Positions 1-7,288 of a stretch of DNA of 18,757 bases are shown one piece after another; positions within the stretch are counted from its first letter, which is position 1; every line of letters begins with the position of its first letter. Both the position numbers and the translations under genes were made by a program. Under the pieces are notes generated by a model. The model saw only the letters and a program-made list of their open reading frames with translations, was not told the DNA's origin and did not search any database. Source of the stretch: Dehalococcoidia bacterium UBA2160 (lineage in GTDB: Bacteria > Chloroflexota > Dehalococcoidia > Lucifugimonadales > UBA1123); contig DCWO01000059.1 in assembly GCA_002328865.1 (NCBI GenBank), positions 1 to 18,757 of the forward strand. Direction: 5' to 3'.

Positions 1-118
1 GGTTTCAAACCCTCCCCTACGGATGTTCGAACTGCCACGATTGCTTCAGACACGGCGCGGAGCTGACATTGCCCTACGCTCACGGCAGATGCTGAGTTTC
101 GACCGGATGTCTGGCCGC
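1..118. other. left-edge sequence without a recognisable gene
   Basis: This is the stretch downstream of the ThuA-like gene. I see no coding segment with family similarity on either strand. The first bases resemble the 3' end of a tRNA, but the T-loop does not fit (see rejected items). No terminator-like hairpin was noticed. Confidence 0.4.
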
Positions 119-805
119 CTAGTCTTTGCCGGTGACCCATTCGACGCCGTTGAGCACTATCTTCTGGAACTCGGGTGTCTCGTGGCTGAGGCCGTCGTGT
201 CCGAGCAGGGTGACGTACACGCGGCCGGCGCCGTGCATCCGCGTCCAGCCCAGGGGATACGTGCCGCCCGACATGTGGATCGGCTCGCCCTGCGGATTGT
301 TGCGCGGGTACGTGCCTTCGACGAAGTCCGACGTTATGAATACGTCGTTTCCCGATTTGAATTCAACGTTCATGTAGAGTTCGTCGTTCGTGTGGAAGTC
401 CGAAATGCCCTGAGCGCCGGGATGATCGGCGTTCTTCACGTCGACAGTGAACTGGCCGTAGGGCGGGTGGAAGCTCTGCCCCATGACCCAGCCGCCGCCG
501 GTGATGTCATAGTACTCGGGCCAGTCGTCGGGCGCGGCGCCCGAGATGTGGATGCACACGAAGCCCTTGCCGCCCTCGATGAACGATGCCATGCCGGACT
601 GCTCGGCCTTGGCCAGGCGGTTGTCGCCCGCACGCTGAGTGTTGAAAACCAGAGCGTCGTAGCGGTTCATTCCGGCTGCGTCGGCCAGTGCGCTGGTGTC
701 TTCGGTTACCGTCACCTCGTGTCCGGCGCCTTTGATGAAACCCTCCAAGACCGGCGTGGATTGTTCGTATGGATGAGGTCCTCCGGATATGAGCAGCAGA
801 TTCAT
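119..805 (-). CDS. ThuA-like domain protein
   Basis: The 228-residue product looks like a stand-alone ThuA domain, a glutamine-amidotransferase-like flavodoxin-type fold named after trehalose utilisation. It opens with a hydrophobic strand and a GGPHPY-type loop (residues 1-13). It continues with YDALVFNT and GKGFVCIH strands, a conserved H-P-x-x-G-x-F stretch near the middle, and a late GRVYVTLLGHD segment, all familiar from ThuA proteins. The length is normal for one domain. The start at 805 is supported by GGAGG six bases upstream (812-816 on the plus strand). The gene lies 139 bp downstream of the aldolase gene on the same strand and may be cotranscribed. ThuA domains are often found near carbohydrate or organic-acid catabolism genes, but the exact reaction is usually unknown. 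The family call is fairly secure; the function is open. Confidence 0.85.
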   Translation of the reverse strand: MNLLLISGGPHPYEQSTPVLEGFIKGAGHEVTVTEDTSALADAAGMNRYDALVFNTQRAGDNRLAKAEQSGMASFIEGGKGFVCIHISGAAPDDWPEYYDITGGGWVMGQSFHPPYGQFTVDVKNADHPGAQGISDFHTNDELYMNVEFKSGNDVFITSDFVEGTYPRNNPQGEPIHMSGGTYPLGWTRMHGAGRVYVTLLGHDGLSHETPEFQKIVLNGVEWVTGKD

Positions 806-944
806 GAGATGCCTCCATTGTTGCTTGAAGATTTACTTCCACTGGTCTGGTGTTTCGACTCGCAAGTTTGTTGCATACACCGCATCATGCGTCGGAGCGG
901 ACGAGTGGTTCGACGGGCTCACCACGAACGGAAATGAGGAGCCC

Positions 945-1835
945 TTACACCGGCATTGTCCTACCCATGTGCGCACGCGCGACTTTCGTGACCTCTTCGC
1001 CCGCTCTTCCAGTGCCGCTGATCCTCACGCCTTCTCCGATCTTCTCGACGGCGTTCTCGGCGGTCATCCCTTCCAGGAAGGCGACGTTCGATTCCAGACA
1101 CGCTTTCCGGATCCTCTCTCGCGCTGCTTGCAACTCGTCGGGCCACGGTTCGCTGGGGGAGTTCTTGTAGCCGTAAGACATGCTCATGTCGCCCGGACCC
1201 CACTCGGCAAAGGAGATGCCAGGCACTCGCAGCGACAACTCGGCGTTGACCAAAGCTCGTTGGTTCTCGATCTTGAGCCCGAGCATCAGCTCGCCGTCTG
1301 GATTGAGCGGCCACGGATCGGCCTTGTCGAGATACTCGTCGACCGACACTCCCCAGATCTGCGACGCGGAAGCCTGGCCCGCGGAGCCTCGACGTCCCTG
1401 CTCGAGCCCGACGCCGACACCGATCGTCTGGAACGGGTACCGGCACGACTCGACGAACGCCCGCACAGCCCCAGGACTCTCCGCGTGGCACAGCAGAATC
1501 CCGTGCACGCCTCGGGCCAAGACCTGTCTTAGCTGCCACGCGTTGGCTCGAACGACATCCTCGGACGCGCCATCGACAGGGACCTCGACGATCACGGCCG
1601 GAGTGCGGTGGCCGCTGGCGGTCGGGCCGCCGTCGACGAGACCGCGCATGTAGTCGTCCAGGCCCGTCATATCGAACGAGCCGTGCTCCATGCCGACGTT
1701 GATGTAGTCCGCGTAGGTCTCGGCAGCCTCGACTCCGCCCTCGTAGGTAAGATCGGCCCCGGTGTGTCCACCGGTGTAGAAGATGACTTGGTCCTGCTCC
1801 AACAACTCGATGGCCTTGTTGATCCGATTGGGCAT
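945..1835 (-). CDS. HpcH/HpaI-type aldolase (citrate lyase beta / 2,4-dihydroxyheptanedioate aldolase family)
   Basis: This 296-residue TIM-barrel-type protein belongs to the metal-dependent class II pyruvate aldolase family (HpcH/HpaI). Members cleave or form beta-hydroxy acids, releasing pyruvate or a similar keto acid plus an aldehyde. Visible signatures are an N-V-x-x-E-H segment (His about residue 51, the base position), L-x-x-K-I-E-N (Glu about 190, metal ligand) and E-W-G-P-G-D-M-S (Asp about 216, metal ligand, in the family's G-x-x-D-L/M-S motif). The start at 1835 has GAGGTGA five to six bases upstream (1839-1845). It runs divergently from the carboxyltransferase operon and is followed on its own strand by the ThuA-like gene. 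About 30 residues between the barrel strands (145-175) are longer than in short HpaI enzymes. The substrate is not deducible. Confidence 0.88.
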   Translation of the reverse strand: MPNRINKAIELLEQDQVIFYTGGHTGADLTYEGGVEAAETYADYINVGMEHGSFDMTGLDDYMRGLVDGGPTASGHRTPAVIVEVPVDGASEDVVRANAWQLRQVLARGVHGILLCHAESPGAVRAFVESCRYPFQTIGVGVGLEQGRRGSAGQASASQIWGVSVDEYLDKADPWPLNPDGELMLGLKIENQRALVNAELSLRVPGISFAEWGPGDMSMSYGYKNSPSEPWPDELQAARERIRKACLESNVAFLEGMTAENAVEKIGEGVRISGTGRAGEEVTKVARAHMGRTMPV

Positions 1836-2140
1836 CTGTCACCTCGAGATCGCTTGATTCGTGGAGCCACGGCGCAACACCTGAAGACGCCATGCAGTTT
1901 ATCGGAATCCTCGTCACCTTGCCAGACGTTCGGTCCAGGTCAGTTTGGCCGAGTCGGCTGGCGCGAGCGAAGGTTCGTAATTGAAAACGAGGGTGGGCCA
2001 ATGTATATTGCAGCGAACGTCAACCCGCCGGATACATTTTGACTGGACTTGAGGGTCGATACGGTCCACGTAGCGGCGCCGAAAACCCTGACAATTGCCT
2101 TGTATTCGCTAAGCCGGAGCATCCATCATCGGAGAGCACA
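1836..2140. other. divergent intergenic region
   Basis: This 305-bp gap separates the minus-strand aldolase gene from the plus-strand carboxyltransferase operon. It holds the right-facing promoter listed separately and about 120 bp of leader before the carboxyltransferase start. An in-frame TTG at 2039 would extend that protein by 34 residues, but these show no family similarity and the SD sequence favours 2141. I did not find a convincing promoter for the leftward gene. Confidence 0.5.
1981..2009 (+). promoter_or_regulatory. sigma70-like promoter for the carboxyltransferase/CoA-transferase operon
   Basis: TTGAAA at 1981-1986 (5/6 match to the -35 consensus) and TATATT at 2004-2009 (5/6 match to the -10 consensus) are separated by exactly 17 bp. 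Transcription would begin near 2016, leaving a leader of roughly 125 bases before the ATG at 2141. Such a hexamer pair with ideal spacing is unlikely in this GC-rich sequence, but it has not been tested. Confidence 0.6.
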
Positions 2141-3742
2141 ATGCCGATAGACCGCAACAGAGAGTCGTGGAAACCGGGCGAGCCCTGGGAACGGGCCGTC
2201 GACGACATTGAGTACATCAGGGGGTTGACCCGCGAGATGGGCGGTCCGGAGCGGATCGAGAGGCAGCACCGGGGCGGACGCTACACCATCTACGAACGCA
2301 TCGACAAGATTGTCGATCCCGGCAGTTTCGTGGAGGCCAGCCCGCTGGTCGGCGCGGCGGTTTATGACGAGAACGGGAACCTAGTCGAGTTCACCCCGGG
2401 CGCGTATGTGATGGGACTGGCCGAGATCGACGGGAGGTCCGTCGCGATCGGCGGCGATGATTTCACGATCTCGGGCGGCAGCCCTCACGGCGTGCGCAAA
2501 CACCAGAGGCAGTTCACACAGCCGTTGGCGACGCAGTACGGCATCCCGTACATTCAACTCGTGGAGGGTGTGGGCCACAGCTCCAAAGCCGATGAGACGG
2601 CCGGTCACATGGGTTTGCCCGCGAGCGATCAGTGGTGGCAGGCTGTTGAGCTGCTTACCCACGTTCCAGTGGCAGCCGGGATCATGGGGTCAGTCGCCGG
2701 AGCACCCGCCGCGCAAGCTCTGCTTTCCCACTTCACGGTCATGATCAAGGGGCAGTCGCAGATCTTTCCGTCCGGTCCACCGGTGGTGCGGCGCGCAATC
2801 GGCGAAACCCTGGACAAGGAAGAACTCGGCGGCTACAAGATGCACGTTCACGAGAGTGGGCAGGTCGACAACGAGGCAGAGTCCGAGGAAGATGCCTTCG
2901 AGCAGATCAAGACGTTCATCTCGTACCTGCCGGACACAACCAACGACGTAGCACCGCGGGTCGAGACAGGCGACCCGCCCGACCGAAGGCCCGAGGAGCT
3001 CCTGAACATAATCCCGCCGAACCGGAAGCGCTCGTACGATCCGCGCAAGTTGATTCGGCTCGTCGTCGACAACGGCGAGTTCTTTGAGATGCGCAGGCAC
3101 TGGGGGGGCGCCTTGATCACCGGATTCGCACGATTCGACGGTTACAGCGCCGGCATCATCGGCAGCGACCCCAGTTTCATGGCCGGCGCGATGGATGGCC
3201 ACGTCGCCGACAAATACACCCACTTCGTCGACCTTTGCGACGCGTTCAATCTCCCCATCGTCATCTTCCTCGACATGCCCGGGTTCATGCTCGGGTCTCA
3301 CGCCGAACGCAAGGCAACCATGCGGCGTGGGGTCGGGGCCATCATCGCGAGCGCGGAGGCGAAGGTGCCCAAAGTCGAATTTTGCGTCCGAAAAGCCTAT
3401 GGCGTGGCAGCCGCGGTTCCGCACAGCATTGGGCACCCCGACGGGTTGAACCTTCGATTCGGCTGGCCCGCTGGCGAGTGGGGCGGCATACCCATCGAGG
3501 GCGGAGTTGCGGCGGCATACAGGCGCGAGATCGATGCGGCGCCCGACCCGGATGCGCACCGCCGGATGATCGAAGACAGGCTGTTGAAGCTGAGGTCGCC
3601 ATTCAGGGCGGCGCATGTCGGCGACGTCATCGACCTGATCGACCCGCGGGACACACGACGCCTGGCGTGCACGTTCGTGAAGCTGGCCCAGCCAATGCTC
3701 GCCAAGCTGGCACAGAGGCCAAAGCGGGCGGTGCGGCCATAG
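2141..3742 (+). CDS. acyl-CoA carboxylase beta subunit-type carboxyltransferase
   Basis: The 533-residue protein is of the biotin-dependent carboxyltransferase family (acetyl-, propionyl- or methylcrotonyl-CoA carboxylase beta subunits). Such enzymes move CO2 between carboxybiotin and an acyl-CoA using two crotonase-fold halves. The N-terminal half shows the D-D-F-T-x-x-G-G-S stretch and the Y-G-I-P-Y-I-Q-L-V-E-G-x-G segment. The C-terminal half shows G-I-I-G-S-D-P and the hallmark D-M-P-G-F-M-x-G-x-x-A-E motif, followed by G-A-x-I-x-x-A and V-P-K. The length is normal. I chose ATG 2141 because GGAG sits six bases upstream (2131-2134); the alternative TTG at 2039 adds unsupported residues. 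The stop overlaps the next gene's GTG. No biotin carboxylase or biotin carrier gene is in the window, so a partner must lie elsewhere or the role is unusual. The substrate is unknown. Confidence 0.9.
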   Translation: MPIDRNRESWKPGEPWERAVDDIEYIRGLTREMGGPERIERQHRGGRYTIYERIDKIVDPGSFVEASPLVGAAVYDENGNLVEFTPGAYVMGLAEIDGRSVAIGGDDFTISGGSPHGVRKHQRQFTQPLATQYGIPYIQLVEGVGHSSKADETAGHMGLPASDQWWQAVELLTHVPVAAGIMGSVAGAPAAQALLSHFTVMIKGQSQIFPSGPPVVRRAIGETLDKEELGGYKMHVHESGQVDNEAESEEDAFEQIKTFISYLPDTTNDVAPRVETGDPPDRRPEELLNIIPPNRKRSYDPRKLIRLVVDNGEFFEMRRHWGGALITGFARFDGYSAGIIGSDPSFMAGAMDGHVADKYTHFVDLCDAFNLPIVIFLDMPGFMLGSHAERKATMRRGVGAIIASAEAKVPKVEFCVRKAYGVAAAVPHSIGHPDGLNLRFGWPAGEWGGIPIEGGVAAAYRREIDAAPDPDAHRRMIEDRLLKLRSPFRAAHVGDVIDLIDPRDTRRLACTFVKLAQPMLAKLAQRPKRAVRP

Positions 3743-4965
3743 TGAATCGAGACTCCATTTCAGACCAACCCACCAATAACAATGTTGATGTCGAGAACCT
3801 GCCGCTGTACGGCGTCGATGTGGTCGAAGTCGCTCAGGGCGTCGCCGGTCCCTTCTGCGGGCGATTCTTGGCCGCCCTTGGCGCAAACGTCGTCAAGATC
3901 GAACGCCCGCCGCTCGGCGACTGGTCGAGAGAGGTGGGACCTTTTCTGCCGGGCGACGTCCGGTCCGAGTGCAGCGCGCTGTATTTGTACAACAACATGG
4001 GCAAGAAGAGCGTCCTGGTCAACTGGGAGACGAAGGCCGGCATGGACGAGCTCGCCACTCTTGTGTCCAACGCCGACGTCCTCATTGAAGATTGGGACCG
4101 CGCTTACCGAGAGGAGCAACGGCTTTCGACGGATCGATTCACGTCTCAGAATCCGGAGTTGATCGAGATATGCGCGACGCCTTTCGGGTTGACCGGACCG
4201 TACTCGCTCTGGAAGTCCACGCCTATGGTGCAACTGGCCTTGGGCGGTTTCCTCTACCTCACCGGCGACAACGCCGAAGAGCCTTTGATGCTGCCCGGAC
4301 GCCAACCGGACTATCTCACGGGCTTGAACGCTCACATCGCGGTCCAAATAGCGTTGTGGGAGAGAGCCAGAAGCGGCAAGGGCCAGTTCTTGGAGATGTC
4401 GATGCTGGAGACCCTCGGCACGCTGCACCAATTCACGTTCTTGATGGAGACCTATTCAGGTGTGACCAGGACCAGAAACGGCCGTGAATGGAACAAGCAG
4501 GGGCCGTTCGCGTCCTACGGCATAACGACGTTGCCGTGTGACGACGGATGGGTCTGCTTCGGAATCTCGGCTGAGGACCAGTGGGAGCGCATGTGCGCGA
4601 TGTTGGGCCGGGAAGATTTGCTGACGGATCCGGAGTACGACACGCGGCAAAAACGAAGCGAGAACTCCGCGACCTTAGACCGGATGGTAATCGATTGGAT
4701 GAAAGGCAAGACAAGGCAGGAGGTCTTTCGTGAGACGTCCGAGGTTTGGCTGCTGCCGACGGCTCCTGTGCTCAATCTGCACGAGGTTCTGGGAGACCCG
4801 CAGTTGACGCGCCGAAACCTGTTCCAACCATTGAGCCACCCGGTGGCGGGAGACGCTCAGTACCCGACATTCCCCTTCTCGATGTCCGAGTTCAACACCG
4901 TCGTGGCCCGCGCTCCCCTGCTGGGCGAGCACACGTCGGAGGTTCTGGGAGGCGAGCTTGAGTAA
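3742..4965 (+). CDS. CaiB/BaiF class III CoA-transferase (first of pair 1)
   Basis: This 407-residue class III (formyl-CoA transferase-like) enzyme transfers CoA between an acyl-CoA and a carboxylic acid. The N-terminal motif V-A-x-G-V-A-G-P (residues 29-37) is followed by G-A-N-V-V-K-I-E (47-54). Compared with my recollection of Oxalobacter Frc, its catalytic Asp169 aligns with Asp190 here (P-D-Y-L-T-G). The C-terminus has the familiar R-A-P-L-L-G-E-H-T motif. The start is GTG at 3742, sharing its G with the upstream TAG stop (TAGTG), which implies translational coupling to the carboxyltransferase. An open frame extends upstream to 3235 but is only the shadow of that gene. The 3' end overlaps the next CoA-transferase by 8 bp, suggesting the two products act together. 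The substrate cannot be read. Confidence 0.9.
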   Translation: MNRDSISDQPTNNNVDVENLPLYGVDVVEVAQGVAGPFCGRFLAALGANVVKIERPPLGDWSREVGPFLPGDVRSECSALYLYNNMGKKSVLVNWETKAGMDELATLVSNADVLIEDWDRAYREEQRLSTDRFTSQNPELIEICATPFGLTGPYSLWKSTPMVQLALGGFLYLTGDNAEEPLMLPGRQPDYLTGLNAHIAVQIALWERARSGKGQFLEMSMLETLGTLHQFTFLMETYSGVTRTRNGREWNKQGPFASYGITTLPCDDGWVCFGISAEDQWERMCAMLGREDLLTDPEYDTRQKRSENSATLDRMVIDWMKGKTRQEVFRETSEVWLLPTAPVLNLHEVLGDPQLTRRNLFQPLSHPVAGDAQYPTFPFSMSEFNTVVARAPLLGEHTSEVLGGELE

Positions 4966-6181
4966 ACCCGAGTACACCGGCGGCGGGAGCCTATCAGACC
5001 TGCGGGTGCTGGACCTCACCCGGGTGTGGGCAGGGCCCCTGGCCACCCGGATCCTGGGGGATTTTGGAGCTCAGATCATCAGGATCGTCGATCCACGATC
5101 GCTCATGCCGCGCGCAAGCGGATACGACAACAAGCTCAGCCGAAACAAACTCAACATGGCCGTGCGTCTGGACAAAGACGCGGGGCGACAGATACTCCTG
5201 GAGCTCGCGTCGATTTCGGACGTGGTGATCGAGAACTTCCGCCCCAGGGTCATGCGAAATCTTCGGCTGTCGTACGACGAGATAAAAGCGGTCAACTCCG
5301 AGATCGTCATGTGCTCCATGCCCGGCTTCGGTCTGGAGGGCCCTTATTCCGAATATCCCGCCTATGGCACGACCGCAGAGGCATTCGTAGCCATGCCCTG
5401 GTTGATCGGCTACGACCAATCGGCGCCGATGCCGACAGGCATCGCCTACGGCGACCCGATCTCCGGGCTCAACACGGTGGGCGCTTTGCTCGCGTCCCTC
5501 CGCAAGCGAAACATGACGGGCGGCGGCCAGTTCATCGATGTCGCCCTTGTCGCGGGTCCAGCGACCACGACAGGCGAGTTCTTTGTCGCCAACTCGGCCG
5601 ACGGATACGAGCCCGAGGTTCGCTGCAACAGGCAGCCCGATCAGGCGCCGCACAGCGCATACAAGGCCGCGGGCGACGACAACTGGATCGCCATTGCGGT
5701 GACGAGCGACGAAGAGTGGAATTCGCTTTGCGCGATCGTCGACGACGAGAGCCTGTGCGACGCTCGATTCTCAGATCTGGAGGGCCGGAAACATCACGAG
5801 GACGCCATCGACAACGTGATCTCCGAGTGGGTGAAGCCCCGCGACGCCGAAGAACTGACGGCCCTGTTGCAAGAAGCCGGCGTGCCCGCGGGCAGAGTCG
5901 CCAACAGCCGGCAACTTCTTGACGATCGACATCTGGCCGCGAGGGACTTCTACGTTGAGTTCGATGAGCCCGAAGTGGGGCCCAAACCGTACGAGGGGCA
6001 GTCGATCCCGGGCAACCATGTCGACAAGTCCCGGTGGCAGCGGGCGCATCAGATGGGGCAGGACAGCCGCCACGTCCTTGTCGATCTTCTCGGATACTCA
6101 AACGACGATTGCGACGCGCTTGCATCCGAAGAGACGGTCGCATTCAGTCACGATATGCCGAACTCCGCTGCCGGTGCGTGA
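4958..6181 (+). CDS. CaiB/BaiF class III CoA-transferase (second of pair 1)
   Basis: This is a second class III CoA-transferase, 407 residues from a TTG start at 4958. The start is set by a GGGAGG-type SD within the previous gene's 3' end (about 4948-4953). It is also set by the need to include the N-terminal motif L-D-L-T-R-V-W-A-G-P (residues 18-27). Catalytic Asp166 sits in G-D-P-I-S-G, matching G-D-S-N-S-G around Frc Asp169. The hallmark V-I-E-N-F-R-P segment lies near residues 90-96. The C-terminal region is less canonical than in its partner: the usual A-P-L-x-G-x-H is replaced by S-I-P-G-N-H. The 8-bp overlap with the upstream gene indicates coupled expression. Tandem, non-identical class III CoA-transferases often form heteromeric enzymes (known examples: SmtAB, BbsEF), so a two-subunit transferase is a reasonable inference. 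Confidence 0.9.
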   Translation: MSKPEYTGGGSLSDLRVLDLTRVWAGPLATRILGDFGAQIIRIVDPRSLMPRASGYDNKLSRNKLNMAVRLDKDAGRQILLELASISDVVIENFRPRVMRNLRLSYDEIKAVNSEIVMCSMPGFGLEGPYSEYPAYGTTAEAFVAMPWLIGYDQSAPMPTGIAYGDPISGLNTVGALLASLRKRNMTGGGQFIDVALVAGPATTTGEFFVANSADGYEPEVRCNRQPDQAPHSAYKAAGDDNWIAIAVTSDEEWNSLCAIVDDESLCDARFSDLEGRKHHEDAIDNVISEWVKPRDAEELTALLQEAGVPAGRVANSRQLLDDRHLAARDFYVEFDEPEVGPKPYEGQSIPGNHVDKSRWQRAHQMGQDSRHVLVDLLGYSNDDCDALASEETVAFSHDMPNSAAGA

Positions 6182-6182
6182 A

Positions 6183-6221
6183 CGTTCCGATGAGCTCTGC
6201 GAAATCGCTCACGATGGAACG
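6183..6221 (+). terminator. possible terminator hairpin after operon 1
   Basis: Just after the stop codon of the second CoA-transferase, CGTTCC (6183-6188) can pair with GGAACG (6216-6221). GAGC and GCTC can pair inside it, with small internal loops. No T-run follows, so intrinsic termination is uncertain. Confidence 0.35.
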
Positions 6222-6453
6222 GGGAACGCGACCTCCAGCGGAATGAGATTCCGATCTTACTGGCAAGTTCTCTGAGGACGATCCTCGGCGTGCGCGCTCA
6301 CGGCAGTGCTGGGGTCCCCGACTCTGTCTCGCCTCAAACAGAAGTTCCGTCCGCATCCAATGAGACGCCGCTCATTCTCAGCTGACTCACTGCCGCGCCA
6401 CGCCTCAACGACGAGAGACATCGGCCTAACAACAATGCCGGATGCCCTCCAAA

Positions 6454-6635
6454 CGTCTCAGTCGTTGTCTGTTGAAGCGATTCTCGCCGCCGGTTATCCC
6501 AACCGGGAGATCGCCAGCGAGCTGTTCCTCTCGGTGAACACCGTTCGCTGGCACACCCACAACTTGTTCGGCGAGCTGGGGATAGGCAGGCGATCCGAAG
6601 CCGTCGCCCCCGACCGGAACCGAGGCCTGCTCTAG
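6454..6635 (+). pseudogene. remnant of a LuxR/MalT-type transcription regulator (C-terminal HTH)
   Basis: An open frame starting with GTG at 6306 encodes, in its second half, the C-terminal end of a LuxR-family helix-turn-helix: A-G-Y-P-N-R-E-I-A-S-E-L-F-L-S-V-N-T-V-R, then W-H-T-H-N-L-F-G-E-L-G-I-G-R-R-S-E-A-V. This matches the recognition helix and terminal helix of MalT/LAL-type regulators up to a natural stop (6633-6635). The first HTH helix is shortened: L-S-V-E-A-I-L replaces the usual L-S-x-R-E-x-E-V-L-x-L-L. The large ATPase/TPR part of a MalT-type protein is missing. Residues encoded by 6306-6450 look random. I read this as a degraded 3' end of a once larger gene, though a short DNA-binding protein cannot be fully excluded. 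Confidence 0.7.
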
Positions 6636-6876
6636 CTTCTAGCTGGTCGCTGCAGACCTCTGCCAGAAACTCTCTCGTCACCCTGACGCTTTGGCGTTGA
6701 CATCCACGCTCGTGCGTTCGTTCGCCCCTGACCCAACCCTACGGCGGACCCGAGCTGCGCCCATATGACCGACTCTCGCCCGTCCCTTTTGCCGTCCTGT
6801 GAACCGTCCGTTTGCACGGTGACCTGCCGGTCATCCTGTCGTTACATTGAAGCTATCAACGTCACAGGAAGCGATC

Positions 6877-7164
6877 ATGACCATGAGCAGAGAAGACGTC
6901 TCAGACCAAGCTAAGTACGAGATCCGCGCGGAAGGGCATATCGGGGACGGATGGTCCAGCCGTTTCGAAGGCCTGACCGTCGAATCTCGGCTCGACCACG
7001 CGGGGAAGCCCATCAACGTTCTGGCGGGCGTCATTTCCGATCAGGCAGCACTGCACGGCCAGGTCGCCAGAATCCGCGATCTTGGGTTGACCCTCCTGCT
7101 CGTTCGACGGATCGAGGCAGGCAGCGGAACGCAGGGTGGACTGGCGTCGCGTGAGTTCTGGTGA
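6877..7164 (+). CDS. small conserved hypothetical protein upstream of an MMPL permease
   Basis: The 95-residue product starts at ATG 6877, preceded by AGGAA at 6866-6870 with six-base spacing. ATG 6883 is an in-frame alternative, and the TTG at 6847 has no SD. The protein has a charged N-terminus and the pattern K-Y-E-I-R-A-E-G-H-I-x-x-x-W-S-S-R-F-E-G-L. It ends with V-I-S-D-Q-A-A-L-H-G-Q and I-R-D-L-G-L-T-L-L-L-V. I recognise this from many short uncharacterised bacterial proteins, but no function is known to me. There is no signal peptide or membrane segment. It lies 124 bp upstream of the permease on the same strand, so a shared transcript is plausible. The tail after L-L-V-R-R-I is poorly conserved in character. 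Confidence 0.75.
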   Translation: MTMSREDVSDQAKYEIRAEGHIGDGWSSRFEGLTVESRLDHAGKPINVLAGVISDQAALHGQVARIRDLGLTLLLVRRIEAGSGTQGGLASREFW

Positions 7165-7244
7165 AATCGGCCCGGCGTCAAAAGCGGACAATCGCCGATG
7201 GCATGTCATGCAACACGCGACGATCAACGGGCAGAACATAGTCG

Positions 7245-7261
7245 GACTGGAACAACCAGTC
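7245..7261 (+). promoter_or_regulatory. short inverted repeat upstream of the permease start
   Basis: GACTGG (7245-7250) and CCAGTC (7256-7261) form a perfect 6-bp inverted repeat with a 5-base spacer. It lies about 28 bases before the ATG at 7289 and just ahead of its SD. It could be an operator half-site pair or an RNA hairpin near the ribosome site. Nothing else supports a role. Confidence 0.25.
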
Positions 7262-7288
7262 GCTCAATTCACTCGGAGAGGGGACAAT

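Larger units (their letters stand above)
6182..6876. other. long intergenic region with a decayed regulator
   Basis: This stretch of about 695 bp lies between the CoA-transferase operon and the small gene upstream of the permease. Apart from the weak hairpin at its left end and the LuxR-type remnant (6454-6635), I see no coding segment with family similarity. A perfect -35 hexamer TTGACA at 6697-6702 has no matching -10 at the right distance. Confidence 0.5.

Noticed and set aside
1..23. Possible 3' end of a tRNA (GGTTTCAAACC followed by a C-rich stem strand)
   Set aside because: The seven-base loop would read TTTCAAA, lacking the invariant C at position 56. Shifting the frame leaves a T-C mismatch at the 53/61 pair. 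No CCA and no upstream part are visible.
23..937. Long plus-strand open frame opposite the ThuA-like gene
   Set aside because: It is the antisense shadow of the minus-strand gene. Its residues show no family pattern, while the minus strand has ThuA motifs and an SD.
2690..3886. 398-codon minus-strand open frame across the carboxyltransferase gene
   Set aside because: It lies antisense to a protein with unmistakable carboxyltransferase motifs, and its translation is Arg/His/Val-rich with no recognisable domain.
7200..7210. GCATGTCATGC palindrome upstream of the permease
   Set aside because: It is an 11-bp imperfect dyad of a kind common by chance, lies far from any promoter element I can see, and has no second copy nearby.
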